From: an uncultured Christensenellaceae bacterium
GTDB lineage: Bacteria; Bacillota; Clostridia; Christensenellales; Pumilibacteraceae
Length of the DNA stretch: 32,514 bases
Assembly: GCA_910587445.1 (NCBI GenBank)
Contig: CAJULE010000026.1
Span: 1 to 32,514, forward strand
Direction: 5' to 3'
This document shows positions 14,732-22,175 of this stretch, one piece after another. A model generated the notes under the pieces. It was not told the DNA's origin. It worked only from the letters and a program-made list of their open reading frames with translations, and searched no databases. The position numbers and the translations under genes were made by a program. Each line of letters starts with the position of its first letter. The stretch's first letter is position 1.

Positions 14732-15814
14732 ATGATTGCCGTGATTTTCGGAGGACGTTCGTGCGAGCACGACGTCAGTATAGTGACGGGGCTTATGACG
14801 CTTCACAGTCTCAAAAAAGCGGTGCCCGTGTACATAGACAGAGAGGGAAAGTTTTGGTGCGGAAAAGGGCTCGAGGACATAGAGTTCTATAAGAAATTTT
14901 CGCCGCGTTCATTAAGACGCGTGCATTTTATGCCGTCGGACAACGGGCTGTATACGGATAAGGGAAAGAAGCTTCATACGCTCGAGGCGGCGGTCGTGTG
15001 CTGTCACGGAGCTTACGGCGAAGACGGGTGTCTGCAGGGACTTTTGGAAATAAGCGGCGTGCCCTACACCTGCGGCGGCGTGCTTGCCGGCGCGGCAGGC
15101 ATGGATAAGATAGCGATGAAACAGCTGTTTTCGGCGGCAAACCTTCCGTGCGTGAACTATATCGGAGTAAAACGCTCGGATTTCGAAAACGAAAAATACG
15201 ATTTCGTCGCCGAGCTCAAGTCGGATTTTTCTTTGCCGCTCATAGTAAAGCCCGCCAATCTCGGCAGCAGTATCGGCATAGGTCTGGCTCACGACTACGA
15301 GGAGCTGTTCGACAGAATGCGAGTGGCGTTCGAGTTCGACAACACCGTAATAATAGAGCAGGCTCTCGAGGACTTCGTCGAAATAAACTGCGCGGCGCTC
15401 GGAGACAGGGACGGGGTGGAAGTCTCGCTCACCGAACAGCCTACGGGGTGGAAGGAATTTCTCTCGTATGAGGATAAATATCTCTCCAAGGGAAAGGAGG
15501 GCGCGCGCAGAAAGATGCCCGCGCCGATAGACGAGGTCAGCCTTAGGCGCATAGAGGAGCTCACTGTCAAGGCGTTCGACGCGGTGAATGCCACGGGTGT
15601 GGCGCGTGTGGATTTTCTCATGCACGACGGACAGATCTACGTAAACGAAATAAACACAGTGCCCGGCTCGCTTGCATACTATCTTTTCGAGGGCAAATAT
15701 ACGCTGGAAACGCTTACCGAAAGGCTTATAGAACTCGCGAAAAAGCGCCGTGCCGAAAAGGACGCGCTTGTCTATACCTACGGCGGCGGAAAGCCGAGAC
15801 ACATGAAAAAGTAG
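14732..15814 (+). CDS. ddl: D-alanine--D-alanine ligase
   Basis: A 360-residue ATP-grasp ligase that joins two D-alanines for the peptidoglycan stem peptide. Visible signatures: GGRSCEHDVSIVTG (7-20), HGAYGEDG (92-99), GMDKIAMK (123-130), ATP-binding VKPANLGSSIG (172-182), SYEDKY omega-loop region (245-250), and the Mg-binding D294 and NEIN (305-308) followed by TVPGS. The omega loop carries Tyr as in D-Ala-D-Ala enzymes, with no sign of a VanA-type D-lactate signature. GGGAGG lies 7 nt upstream of the ATG. It has its own -10 box and is separated by 67 nt from the glycan operon. The last 20 residues extend slightly beyond the family core. Confidence 0.95.
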   Translation: MIAVIFGGRSCEHDVSIVTGLMTLHSLKKAVPVYIDREGKFWCGKGLEDIEFYKKFSPRSLRRVHFMPSDNGLYTDKGKKLHTLEAAVVCCHGAYGEDGCLQGLLEISGVPYTCGGVLAGAAGMDKIAMKQLFSAANLPCVNYIGVKRSDFENEKYDFVAELKSDFSLPLIVKPANLGSSIGIGLAHDYEELFDRMRVAFEFDNTVIIEQALEDFVEINCAALGDRDGVEVSLTEQPTGWKEFLSYEDKYLSKGKEGARRKMPAPIDEVSLRRIEELTVKAFDAVNATGVARVDFLMHDGQIYVNEINTVPGSLAYYLFEGKYTLETLTERLIELAKKRRAEKDALVYTYGGGKPRHMKK

Positions 15815-15847
15815 TTTTTTTGCTTAAAAAAAGCAGACCGCTTACGT

Positions 15848-15876
15848 TTGACTATATTCGTCTTTTGTGGTACAAT
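15848..15876 (+). promoter_or_regulatory. Promoter of icd
   Basis: TTGACT (15848-15853), a 17-nt spacer and TACAAT (15871-15876). The start codon at 15911 is about 28 nt after the expected +1, which excludes an upstream in-frame start at 15848. Confidence 0.75.
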
Positions 15877-15910
15877 ACGAAAGTATAAAATCTTACGGAG
15901 ACGGAACTGT

Positions 15911-17110
15911 ATGGCAAAGATAAGTTGGAAGACGCCCATAGTCGAAATGCAGGGCGACGAAATGACCCGCATACTTTGGGATAAAATAAAGGAAATACTT
16001 TTGGAGCCGCACCTAAAGCTCAATACCGAGTTCTACGACCTCGGTCTTAACGAGCGCGAGAGGACGAAGGACGCAGTGACGGTAAAGGCGGCGGAGGCGA
16101 TAAAGAAACATCGCGTCGGTGTAAAGTGCGCTACGATAACGCCTAACGTCCAGCGCGTAGAGGAATACAATCTTTCGGAGATGTGGCGCTCGCCCAACGG
16201 CACAATACGCGCCATGCTCGACGGCACGGTTTTTCGCGCCCCCATACTCGTAAAGGGCATAACGCCTTACGTCCCCGGGTGGACGAAGCCGATTACGGTC
16301 GCGCGTCACGCCTACGGCGACGTGTATAAGAACCGCGAGCTTGTCGTAGACGGCAAAGCAAAAGCCGAACTTAAGCTCACTTATGCGGACGGAAGGACGG
16401 AAGAACAGCCGATTTTCGATTTCGACGAGGGCGGCGGCGTAGTGCAGGGTATGTACAATACGAACCGTTCCATAGAGGCGTTTGCGCGTTCGTGTTTCAA
16501 CTATGCTATCGATACAAAGCAGGACGTTTGGTTTGCCACGAAGGACACTATCTCCAAGCTCTACGACGGCGCGTTTAAGGCGATATTCGCGCGCGTATTC
16601 GAGGAGTATTCGGAGCGCTTCGAAAAGCTCGGAATAAAGTACGAATATTCTCTTATAGACGATTCCGTAGCCCGCGTAATGCGCAGCAGCGGCGGCTTTA
16701 TCTGGGCGCTCAAGAACTACGACGGCGACGTCATGAGCGATATGGTGGCGACGGCTTACGGCTCGCTTGCGATGATGACGTCGGTGCTCGTTTCTCCCGA
16801 CGGCTGTTACGAATACGAAGCGGCTCACGGAACGGTCACGCGGCATTACTATAAGTATCTGAAGGGCGAGACCACTTCTACGAACAGCGTCGCTACGATT
16901 TTTGCCTGGAGCGGAGCTCTCAAAAAGCGCGCTCAAATCGAGGGCAACAAGCCGCTCGAGGCTTTTGCGGAAAGACTCGAAAAGGCGACGACGGACTGCA
17001 TAGAGAGCGGATATATGACGGGCGATCTTGTGGGCATATATAAGGGCGAGGCTTCTCCCGTGAAGCTCGATTCGTTCGCTTTCCTCGAAAAGATAGCCGA
17101 GCGTCTTTAA
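15911..17110 (+). CDS. icd: NADP-dependent isocitrate dehydrogenase (dimeric, eukaryote-type subfamily)
   Basis: Oxidatively decarboxylates isocitrate to 2-oxoglutarate with NADP, feeding glutamate synthesis. The 399-residue protein belongs to the subfamily shared with mitochondrial and cytosolic eukaryotic enzymes, not the E. coli type: TITPNVQRVEEYNLSEMW, then SPNGTIRAMLDGTVFRAPI (substrate binding), RHAYGDVY, KNYDGDVMSD (metal-binding Asp pair), and EAAHGTVTRHYYKY with TSTNSVATIFAW (NADP site). The start is set by the promoter at 15848-15876 and a GGAG site. It is monocistronic, with a strong terminator about 40 nt after the stop. Confidence 0.95.
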   Translation: MAKISWKTPIVEMQGDEMTRILWDKIKEILLEPHLKLNTEFYDLGLNERERTKDAVTVKAAEAIKKHRVGVKCATITPNVQRVEEYNLSEMWRSPNGTIRAMLDGTVFRAPILVKGITPYVPGWTKPITVARHAYGDVYKNRELVVDGKAKAELKLTYADGRTEEQPIFDFDEGGGVVQGMYNTNRSIEAFARSCFNYAIDTKQDVWFATKDTISKLYDGAFKAIFARVFEEYSERFEKLGIKYEYSLIDDSVARVMRSSGGFIWALKNYDGDVMSDMVATAYGSLAMMTSVLVSPDGCYEYEAAHGTVTRHYYKYLKGETTSTNSVATIFAWSGALKKRAQIEGNKPLEAFAERLEKATTDCIESGYMTGDLVGIYKGEASPVKLDSFAFLEKIAERL

Positions 17111-17148
17111 GAAACGCAACTCGTTTTTGTAATAAATATCGACTGATG

Positions 17149-17178
17149 CCGCATGGGCGCTTGCCCGTGCGGTTTTTT
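17149..17178 (+). terminator. Rho-independent terminator of icd
   Basis: Ten-bp stem CCGCATGGGC (17149-17158) with GCCCGTGCGG (17163-17172), including one G-T pair, loop GCTT, then six T. Confidence 0.9.
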
Positions 17179-17212
17179 GTCGCAAAAATAGTTCGCAGGT
17201 TTTGCAATCGGA

Positions 17213-17248
17213 GTGACACAACAAAAAGTGGGTGACAGGCATTGTCAC
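17213..17248 (+). promoter_or_regulatory. Operator-like GTGACA repeats ahead of the small HTH gene
   Basis: GTGACA occurs at 17213-17218 and 17232-17237, and inverted (TGTCAC) at 17243-17248. The last two can pair around GGCAT, while AAAGTG (17225-17230) can pair instead with CACTTT (17246-17251). A second inverted repeat, TGCAAGA (17271-17277) with TCTTGCA (17297-17303), lies further down the leader. Regulation by the gene's own product or a phage-type repressor is a guess from position. Confidence 0.45.
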
Positions 17249-17346
17249 TTTGGCTGTGCTACTATATGCGTGCAAGATGAGTTATGGGAGCTCGCGTCTT
17301 GCAGCCCTTCGAAAGATAAAAACAGACAAAAGATCAGGAGGATTCT

Positions 17347-17871
17347 ATGGAATTTTGGGTACTTACGATACTCGCGCTCGAAAATAAGCTCGAAGCGGCG
17401 GCGGAAAGCTGTACGAGACAGGCGGAAGAGGCTTCGCTTGCGCTCGGCGGCGACACCTTTTCGGCATTCGAAAAGGTCATCGAGATAAACGATAAAAAGC
17501 GTCGTATCGTCAACATGAAGGTGCTGTGCGATACGATAGCGAGCTCGCTCGAATCTTGCGAAACAGAGCTTTTAAAGGACTATGTAAGGCGTTCGGCTGG
17601 AGAGATCGCCGCAGATACGGGCGCGAGCCGATCTAAGGTCTACCGCGATATAAGGCGCGCGTGCGGCAAGGCGGCTAAGGCGATTGCCCGCCTCGGCTTT
17701 AAGGAAGAGGAAATGGCGCGCGATTACGGCGAAATCGCACTTTGCGCCCGAACCTACGGGCGGATCAAAAGACTTAAAAGCAGGGAAAAGGCGTGCGTAA
17801 AGCCTGCGGAAAAATGCGGCGACATTACCTCTTTTCCCGAGCAAACGGAAAGCATGGCGGCGTTCGCTTAA
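17347..17871 (+). CDS. Small helix-turn-helix protein, sigma-70 region 4-like; possible phage regulator
   Basis: A 174-residue, mostly helical protein not matched to a named family. Residues 76-108 (YVRRSAGEIAADTGASRSKV followed by YRDIRRACGKA) read as a helix-turn-helix of the sigma region 4 or ArpU/RinA phage-regulator kind, after an N-terminal coiled-coil-like stretch with many Glu and Lys. The C-terminal 40 residues are basic and probably unstructured. AGGAGG lies 5 nt before the ATG, and an unusual repeat-rich leader of about 170 nt precedes it. Its stop overlaps the stop of the convergent SH3b gene in CTTAAG. A phage terminase gene lies 0.9 kb downstream on the same strand, so this may be a remnant of a late-gene regulator. 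Confidence 0.6.
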   Translation: MEFWVLTILALENKLEAAAESCTRQAEEASLALGGDTFSAFEKVIEINDKKRRIVNMKVLCDTIASSLESCETELLKDYVRRSAGEIAADTGASRSKVYRDIRRACGKAAKAIARLGFKEEEMARDYGEIALCARTYGRIKRLKSREKACVKPAEKCGDITSFPEQTESMAAFA

Positions 17872-18557
17872 GCGCTTTCGCTCTTTTTCTTTTTGGGACG
17901 CAGCATAAACAGTGCGGCAAGAACGGGCAGACACAGTGCGGATATGAGGATTATCCTAAGAGGAAGGGACATCTCGAAAGCGGGCTGTCCCTCTTGTTTG
18001 TCCTTGCCGTCGCCCGCAGATGCGGGCTCTCTTTCTCCGCTGTTGGTCCCGAAGCTTTCGGCGGACACGTGCGCGGAGTACACGTATCCGAATACCGTGT
18101 TGTCGCCGTTTTCGAACCGAACGTAGTACCACCTTTTCCCCGCGCCCGATATGAGCTCGCTACCCTCGCACGTGCCCACGAGCGTGCCGCTTCCTCTGTT
18201 CGGCATTACCGCGAGCACTTCGGCGTCTTTGTCCGGACGTGCGCGAAGGTTTGCGGGCTGTGAGTCGTTCGAAACCGTAAAGCGGGCGGAGGCGTACTTC
18301 TCTTTGGGAACATAGTCGACCTTGGATAGCTCGCTCTCCTTTATATATCCCGTGATGTCGAGATAACTTACGAGCAAATAGCCGTCGTCGCTTTCTTTGA
18401 GCACGGCGACATAGTACGAGCTCGGCAAGCGAGCAAGCTCGGTATACTCCGAGCCGTCGTAAGAGTAAAGAGTGGCGCCTTTTTCCATACAGGCGTACTT
18501 TACGTCGAGCGGCAGAATCATCACCAGAGAAAATATAAGGGAAAGTATCTTGCACAT
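17868..18557 (-). CDS. Secreted/membrane SH3b-domain protein
   Basis: A 229-residue exported protein. Residues 1-22 form a signal peptide or anchor (MCKILSLIFSLVMILPL). Residues 25-80 and 88-170 each look like a bacterial SH3 (SH3b) unit; the second has the typical ANLRARPDKDAEVLAVMPNR followed by GKRWYYVRF and GYVYSAHVS. A Gly/Glu/Asp-rich linker and one membrane helix (about 197-216) lead to a short basic RPKKKK tail. SH3b units usually bind cell-wall peptides, so a wall-facing sensor or anchor is likely. Flanking genes are on the opposite strand. A TATAAT at 18570-18565 lies only 7 nt before the ATG and no clear ribosome site is seen, so a leaderless start is possible. Confidence 0.75.
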   Translation of the reverse strand: MCKILSLIFSLVMILPLDVKYACMEKGATLYSYDGSEYTELARLPSSYYVAVLKESDDGYLLVSYLDITGYIKESELSKVDYVPKEKYASARFTVSNDSQPANLRARPDKDAEVLAVMPNRGSGTLVGTCEGSELISGAGKRWYYVRFENGDNTVFGYVYSAHVSAESFGTNSGEREPASAGDGKDKQEGQPAFEMSLPLRIILISALCLPVLAALFMLRPKKKKSESA

Positions 18558-18741
18558 ATAAAGAATTATATCCCTGCCGCACGAGAAAAAGACCGTAAGT
18601 TTTTGTCGATAGGCGGCAAAATGTCAAAGAAGGGGAAAAGGAATCGCGAAAAGAATTACGGCAATAGCTATGCCTTTTGCTTTATAAATAAAAAGCATTA
18701 CGATTACTTTAAATACGCAGGACGCCGAAGGAGGGAGAGAA

Positions 18742-19602
18742 GTGGACGAAATCGACAGAAGCAAAGCCGTCGATTTTTTAAAGATAGGCGGCGAGCTCGA
18801 GAAGCGTAGAAGAGAGGACAGGCTCGCTCGGTACAACACGGGCAAGCTCGTGCACGAAAAACAGCTCGCGTTTCATAAGTGTACGCGGCGCAACCGCTGG
18901 GTGTTCGGCGGCAATCGCAGCGGAAAGACGGAATGCGGCGCGGTCGAGGTCGTGTGGATGCTCAGAGGCAATCACCCTCATAGGCAGAACCGCCGCGACG
19001 TGAAGGGGTGGGCAGTGTCGCTCACGCAAAAGGTTCAGCGCGAGGTCTCGCAGGCAAAGATCCTCGACTATCTTCGTCCCGATTGGATAGAGAGCGTCGT
19101 CATGGACAGCGGCAGGGCGAGCTCGCCCAAAACGGGAATCATCGACACTATCGCAGTGAAAAACGTGTTCGGAGGGATCTCGACGCTGTGCTTCAAAAGC
19201 TGCGAGATGGGCAGGGAAAAGTTTCAGGGCGCGTCGCTCGATTTCGTTTGGTTTGACGAGGAGCCGCCCGAGGACATTTACGACGAGTGCTGTATGCGCG
19301 TCATAGACAGAAAAGGCGACGTGTTCGGCACTATGACTCCGCTTAAAGGCATGACTTACGTCTACGACAGGATCTATATGAATTCGGCGCGTGATCCCGA
19401 GATATGGCACGAGACGATGGAGTGGGCGGACAACCCATATCTTGACGAAGGCGAGATAGCCCGCGCGAGCTCATGTCTCGACGAAGCTTCGCTCGAGTCC
19501 CGCCGCTACGGTAAATTCGCGGCAAGAAGCGGACTCGTCTATCCCGAGTTCGACGAGAGCGTCCACGTCATAGAGCCGGTCGTACGAGCCATAAAAGTCT
19601 AA
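18742..19602 (+). CDS. Phage terminase large subunit, C-terminal nuclease lost
   Basis: An ATP-driven DNA-packaging motor fragment of 286 residues. The ATPase half is intact: adenine-side WVFGGNRSGKT with Walker A at 56-63, Walker B FVWFDEEP (168-175), and coupling motif GTMTPLKG (196-203). The frame ends just after YPEFDESVHVIEP, the linker that in full-length terminases (usually 420-500 residues) leads into the RNase H-like nuclease. The final codons ATA AAA GTC TAA lie in the inverted repeat that opens the AT-rich island, so the stop comes from inserted DNA. The start is GTG at 18742, preceded by AAGGAGGG. Codon use is of the host type, which suggests an old prophage remnant; no portal, capsid or small terminase gene is present. 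Confidence 0.85.
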   Translation: MDEIDRSKAVDFLKIGGELEKRRREDRLARYNTGKLVHEKQLAFHKCTRRNRWVFGGNRSGKTECGAVEVVWMLRGNHPHRQNRRDVKGWAVSLTQKVQREVSQAKILDYLRPDWIESVVMDSGRASSPKTGIIDTIAVKNVFGGISTLCFKSCEMGREKFQGASLDFVWFDEEPPEDIYDECCMRVIDRKGDVFGTMTPLKGMTYVYDRIYMNSARDPEIWHETMEWADNPYLDEGEIARASSCLDEASLESRRYGKFAARSGLVYPEFDESVHVIEPVVRAIKV

Positions 19603-19670
19603 CCCTAAATACGGCTAAAATAGGGCAAAAATGCCCTAAAAATGGGGCATATATGGGGGTTTAGACTTTT
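19593..19670. repeat. Inverted repeat at the island's left edge
   Basis: AAAAGTCTAACCC (19593-19605) is the inverse of GGGTTTAGACTTTT (19657-19670) apart from one extra base. Inside lies a 7-bp hairpin, TAGGGCA (19621-19627) with TGCCCTA (19632-19638). The left arm supplies the terminase stop codon. The switch from host-like to AT-rich sequence occurs here. Confidence 0.7.
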
Positions 19671-19793
19671 CATAGGAACAAGGGTAAACACTCACTGCCA
19701 CAAAGGATAGAACCCTAAATGGGGGTTAGAGTTGAAAGTGTATTCTATGAAAGGTCTGAATTGTTGCTTTTTACGACCTATGAAAAGTCTGAA
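19661..19793. repeat. Three CCTATGAAAAGTCTRAA repeats
   Basis: One copy is on the minus strand (19676-19661). Two are on the plus strand at 19744-19760 (TCTATGAAAGGTCTGAA) and 19777-19793 (CCTATGAAAAGTCTGAA), 33 nt apart. ACCCTAAAT also occurs twice (19602-19610 and 19712-19720). These could be binding sites for a recombinase or regulator at the island edge. The stretch 19603-20016 has no gene. Confidence 0.6.
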
Positions 19794-19845
19794 TATAATT
19801 GCAGAAATGCGCTAAAATTTTATGCGCAAATAGCTTTTGAATAAT

Positions 19846-19925
19846 ACCGCTATGGTGATGGGTTTGAGCGGACGGACAGTCCGTGCGGGGCAAATTTTAG
19901 AACCTTAATCATAGCGGTTTTATTA
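19846..19925 (+). ncRNA. Structured element: 9-bp closing stem, inner hairpin, T-rich end
   Basis: ACCGCTATG (19846-19854) pairs perfectly with CATAGCGGT (19910-19918), which runs into TTTATTATG. An inner hairpin GCGGAC-GGACA-GTCCGT sits at about 19868-19884. The layout fits a small RNA ending in its own terminator, or a large terminator. No matching RNA family was recognised, and no promoter is obvious just upstream, so the strand and the RNA nature are uncertain. Confidence 0.4.
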
Positions 19926-19960
19926 TGCTATTAAAAGTCATACTTTTGCGACAGTAAGGG

Positions 19961-19989
19961 TAGACAAAGAGGACGGGATGTGATATACT
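19961..19989 (+). promoter_or_regulatory. Promoter of the WYL regulator gene
   Basis: TAGACA (19961-19966), a 17-nt spacer and TATACT (19984-19989), about 28 nt before the ATG. Just upstream, AAAAGT-CAT-ACTTTT (19933-19947) is a short palindrome that could be an operator for the regulator itself. Confidence 0.65.
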
Positions 19990-20016
19990 TTTAAAGTCCA
20001 TAATGGGAGGTTGTCT

Positions 20017-21024
20017 ATGAAGACAGAGAGCGTTTCAAAAATTAAGTACTTAAAGATATGGGATATTCTTCGCCAAGAAACGGACGAGCAACATCCTATG
20101 AGTACGCCTGACCTTATTGCTAGACTTGAAGCGTGTGGCATAGGTTGTGACCGCAGAACGCTCTATCGTAACATCGAAGAGTTGAACGAAAACGGCTACG
20201 AGATTTTTGTAAAAAAGGGGAAGCCAAACGGCTATTATGTAGAAGACCGTAGCTTCGATATTCCCGAAATTCAAATCCTAATGGATGCGGTTCAGGCTGC
20301 GAGTTTCATTACCGATAAGAAAACCCCTGTTCTCATAGACAAGATTGCACAACTTGCAGGCAGCCAAAGAGCAGAGGTATTGAAGAGCAACATCGTACAG
20401 TTCGGAACGGTAAAAGGAAGCAATGAAAGCATCTACTATTCCGTTAATGAAATCTCGCAAGCCATTATCGAAAAACGGAAGATTGGCTTCTATTACTTTG
20501 ACTTTGACATTCATCACAAACGCAAATATCGTATGCGCACATCAAAGCCAGACGAACAGCGGTGGTATGTAGTAAATCCCGTTGCAACCGTCTTCCATGA
20601 TGACAAATACTATCTCTTTTGTTATAACGATTACCACGGCAATATTGTGCAGTACCGTGTTGATAGGATGGAGCAAGTGAAGATGCTTGATGACGAAATA
20701 ACACCAAGCAAAGAAGCATCGGATTTTGACTTTTCCAAGCACCAAAGAAGCCTTGTGGGTATGTACCGAGGGCAGACCGAGCGAGTGCATTTTATTGGCG
20801 ATAAGGGTATTGTGGATGCGGTGTTTGACAAGTTTGGTGAAAGTATAAAAATCTATGAACACGATGCGAATACGATTTCGTTTGCCGTAGATGTACAAGT
20901 GAGCAGTCCGTTCTTGGCTTGGGTTATCGGTTTCGGTGAGAGCCTTAAAGTAACTTCACCGCAGTCGGTAATTGAAAAAATCAAAGAACGCATAAAAGCA
21001 TCAATGAAAATTTACGAAGAGTAG
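20017..21024 (+). CDS. WYL-domain transcriptional regulator
   Basis: A 335-residue regulator. Residues 10-65 form a DeoR-type winged helix (STPDLIARLEACGIGCDRRT followed by LYRNIEELNENGYEI). Residues 135-215 form a WYL domain (IGFYYFDFDIHHKRKYRMR, then RWYVVNPVATVFHDDKYYLF), and a WCX-like C-terminal part runs from about 235 to 330. WYL proteins sense nucleotides or single-stranded nucleic acid, and many of them repress or activate defence islands (the BrxR/CapW group is the best known). It is the first gene of the island, with its own promoter; GGGAGG lies 6 nt before the ATG. A TTG six bases earlier is in frame but has no spacing from the ribosome site. The genes right after it are in the same direction. 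Confidence 0.9.
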   Translation: MKTESVSKIKYLKIWDILRQETDEQHPMSTPDLIARLEACGIGCDRRTLYRNIEELNENGYEIFVKKGKPNGYYVEDRSFDIPEIQILMDAVQAASFITDKKTPVLIDKIAQLAGSQRAEVLKSNIVQFGTVKGSNESIYYSVNEISQAIIEKRKIGFYYFDFDIHHKRKYRMRTSKPDEQRWYVVNPVATVFHDDKYYLFCYNDYHGNIVQYRVDRMEQVKMLDDEITPSKEASDFDFSKHQRSLVGMYRGQTERVHFIGDKGIVDAVFDKFGESIKIYEHDANTISFAVDVQVSSPFLAWVIGFGESLKVTSPQSVIEKIKERIKASMKIYEE

Positions 21025-21039
21025 GAGGGAGATGGTAAT

Positions 21040-21369
21040 ATGATTTCAAGAATGACACTCTACATTTGTAAGGCTATCTGTTGGAACTGTAAAAATGGAT
21101 TTAAGGCAGCCTATGAAAAATGGGAAAGGGGTGGTAAACAGTGCATATGTTCGCCTGAAAACTTTTCGGAAAAAGATAAATAGTTTGCTGCCGAGAACGG
21201 CGTTATCATAAAAGCGAAAGGGTATCCTAATGGTGAATTTTATACCGTCAACATCTGTCCTCATTGCGGTAAGCCATTCGGCAATGAATATATTAAGGAA
21301 TTAGTCGGTCATGAAGAAAAAAGGGATAATAATGCTCAATCAAATTACAAAAAGAACGTTTTTGAATAA
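21040..21369 (+). pseudogene. Small zinc-ribbon gene interrupted by an in-frame TAG
   Basis: AGGAGGGAG precedes an ATG at 21040. The frame runs 47 codons with CWNCKNG and CICSP, ends in TAG at 21181-21183, and then continues in the same frame with FAAENGVIIKAKGYPNGEF and NICPHCGKPFGNEYIKEL until TAA at 21367-21369. The cysteine pairs on either side of the stop (CxxC before, CPHC after) would form one zinc ribbon, so the stop splits a single gene. CAG to TAG or AAG to TAG would explain it. TAG ends several intact genes here (WYL, methyltransferase, McrB-like, ddl), so general recoding is unlikely. The tail overlaps the next gene. The conserved part ends near 21303. Confidence 0.6.
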
Positions 21370-21805
21370 TGAATTTGAGTATGCCGGAACGATAGGAAGG
21401 TTGGAGCGTGACAGAGGCAACTTCAAGGGCATTTACATTATTGTGCGTCCAGAAAAAATGCAAGACATTCTTCTTGAGCAAACCAGTAATGCAGGGAAGT
21501 TCAAGGGCAAAGACCCGACTGTAAAGGTTGAGAAACTAAAACGGAAATTGCTCGATGGAGCAGAAATATTATATCTTGGCAAAAGCGAAGACAGCGTTGA
21601 AAAGCGTATGCAACAACATATCGACTTTTGGAACGGAAAGTCTGTCGCTGCCTGGGGTGGACGAAGCATTGCGCAAATCCATCATTTTGAAGATTTGGAA
21701 GTGTGGTATTTGCCATGCGACAACCCCAAGGAAATGGAGAGCGCCCTATTAAAAGAATTTGAGACAAAGTACAACCAACTGCCGTTTGCTAATTGGCGGC
21801 ACTGA
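21332..21805 (+). CDS. GIY-YIG-like nuclease domain protein
   Basis: A 157-residue protein with the spaced features of a GIY-YIG nuclease: GIYIIV at 33-38, EILYLGKS at 78-85 (the YIG equivalent), an Arg in VEKRMQQH (R92), a Glu in EMESALLKEFE, and a late Asn in LPFANWR. These are the positions of the metal-binding Glu and catalytic Arg/Tyr in the family. The insertion between the two strands is longer than in homing endonucleases. The start at 21332 has AAGGGA 5 nt upstream; an in-frame ATG at 21311 is possible. It may cut DNA or RNA. Standing after a WYL regulator in a defence island, it is a candidate effector, but no such role is shown by the sequence. Confidence 0.7.
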   Translation: MLNQITKRTFLNNEFEYAGTIGRLERDRGNFKGIYIIVRPEKMQDILLEQTSNAGKFKGKDPTVKVEKLKRKLLDGAEILYLGKSEDSVEKRMQQHIDFWNGKSVAAWGGRSIAQIHHFEDLEVWYLPCDNPKEMESALLKEFETKYNQLPFANWRH

Positions 21806-21840
21806 TACTCGAAAAAAACCGAATACGGAGGAATCATAAA

Positions 21841-22152
21841 ATGAAAAAAATATTCTACAACCCCATTGAACACCCAGTTGCTATAAAGCTCGAATCGAAA
21901 GTTCTAGGAGTAAACAAGCAATATGAACCCTACACGGGCGAAGGCTCCATTGTAATGGAGGAGCTTTTCAAACTTGCTGCCACGGACAGCTTTGATATTG
22001 TCGAAGTAAAACTTACGCCACACAACCAGGCTTATTATCGTGATAGTAAGAACCCGCTTGAGCAAGTCCCGGTTGAGGGATGGATATCGCTTAAGGACTA
22101 CAAGAACGGTGGTGACTACCTTAAGGACAAGACTGGTTTGAATAGACTGTGA
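21841..22152 (+). CDS. Small protein of unknown function
   Basis: A 103-residue protein with no family recognised. It starts MKKIFYNPIEHPVAIKLESK and is mixed alpha/beta in appearance, with many charged residues and no membrane helix, signal peptide or cysteine. GGAGGA lies 7 nt before the ATG. It is 35 nt after the GIY-YIG gene and 23 nt before the next gene, so it probably shares their transcript. The GYxxLKDY-like turns near the end (EGWISLKDYKNGGDYLKDK) are the only notable pattern. Confidence 0.75.
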   Translation: MKKIFYNPIEHPVAIKLESKVLGVNKQYEPYTGEGSIVMEELFKLAATDSFDIVEVKLTPHNQAYYRDSKNPLEQVPVEGWISLKDYKNGGDYLKDKTGLNRL

Positions 22153-22175
22153 TTTTGGAGGTTTAAATAGGGTCG

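Noticed and set aside
15815..15847. Terminator after ddl
   Set aside because: The GCTT...AAGC pairing is only four bases with A/T runs; too weak to call.
16013..17275. 420-codon minus-strand frame opposite icd
   Set aside because: Shadow of isocitrate dehydrogenase; it also runs through the icd terminator.
18603..18809. Small plus-strand frame overlapping the terminase start
   Set aside because: Highly basic, no ribosome site, and its second half overlaps the well-supported terminase gene in another frame.
19593..19793. A CRISPR array
   Set aside because: Repeat copies are few, differ in orientation and are unevenly spaced, with no cas genes in the window.
21181..21183. General recoding of TAG as an amino acid, as in some gut phages
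   Set aside because: TAG is the sole stop of intact genes in the same island (WYL, methyltransferase, McrB-like) and of ddl, so it is a working stop here.
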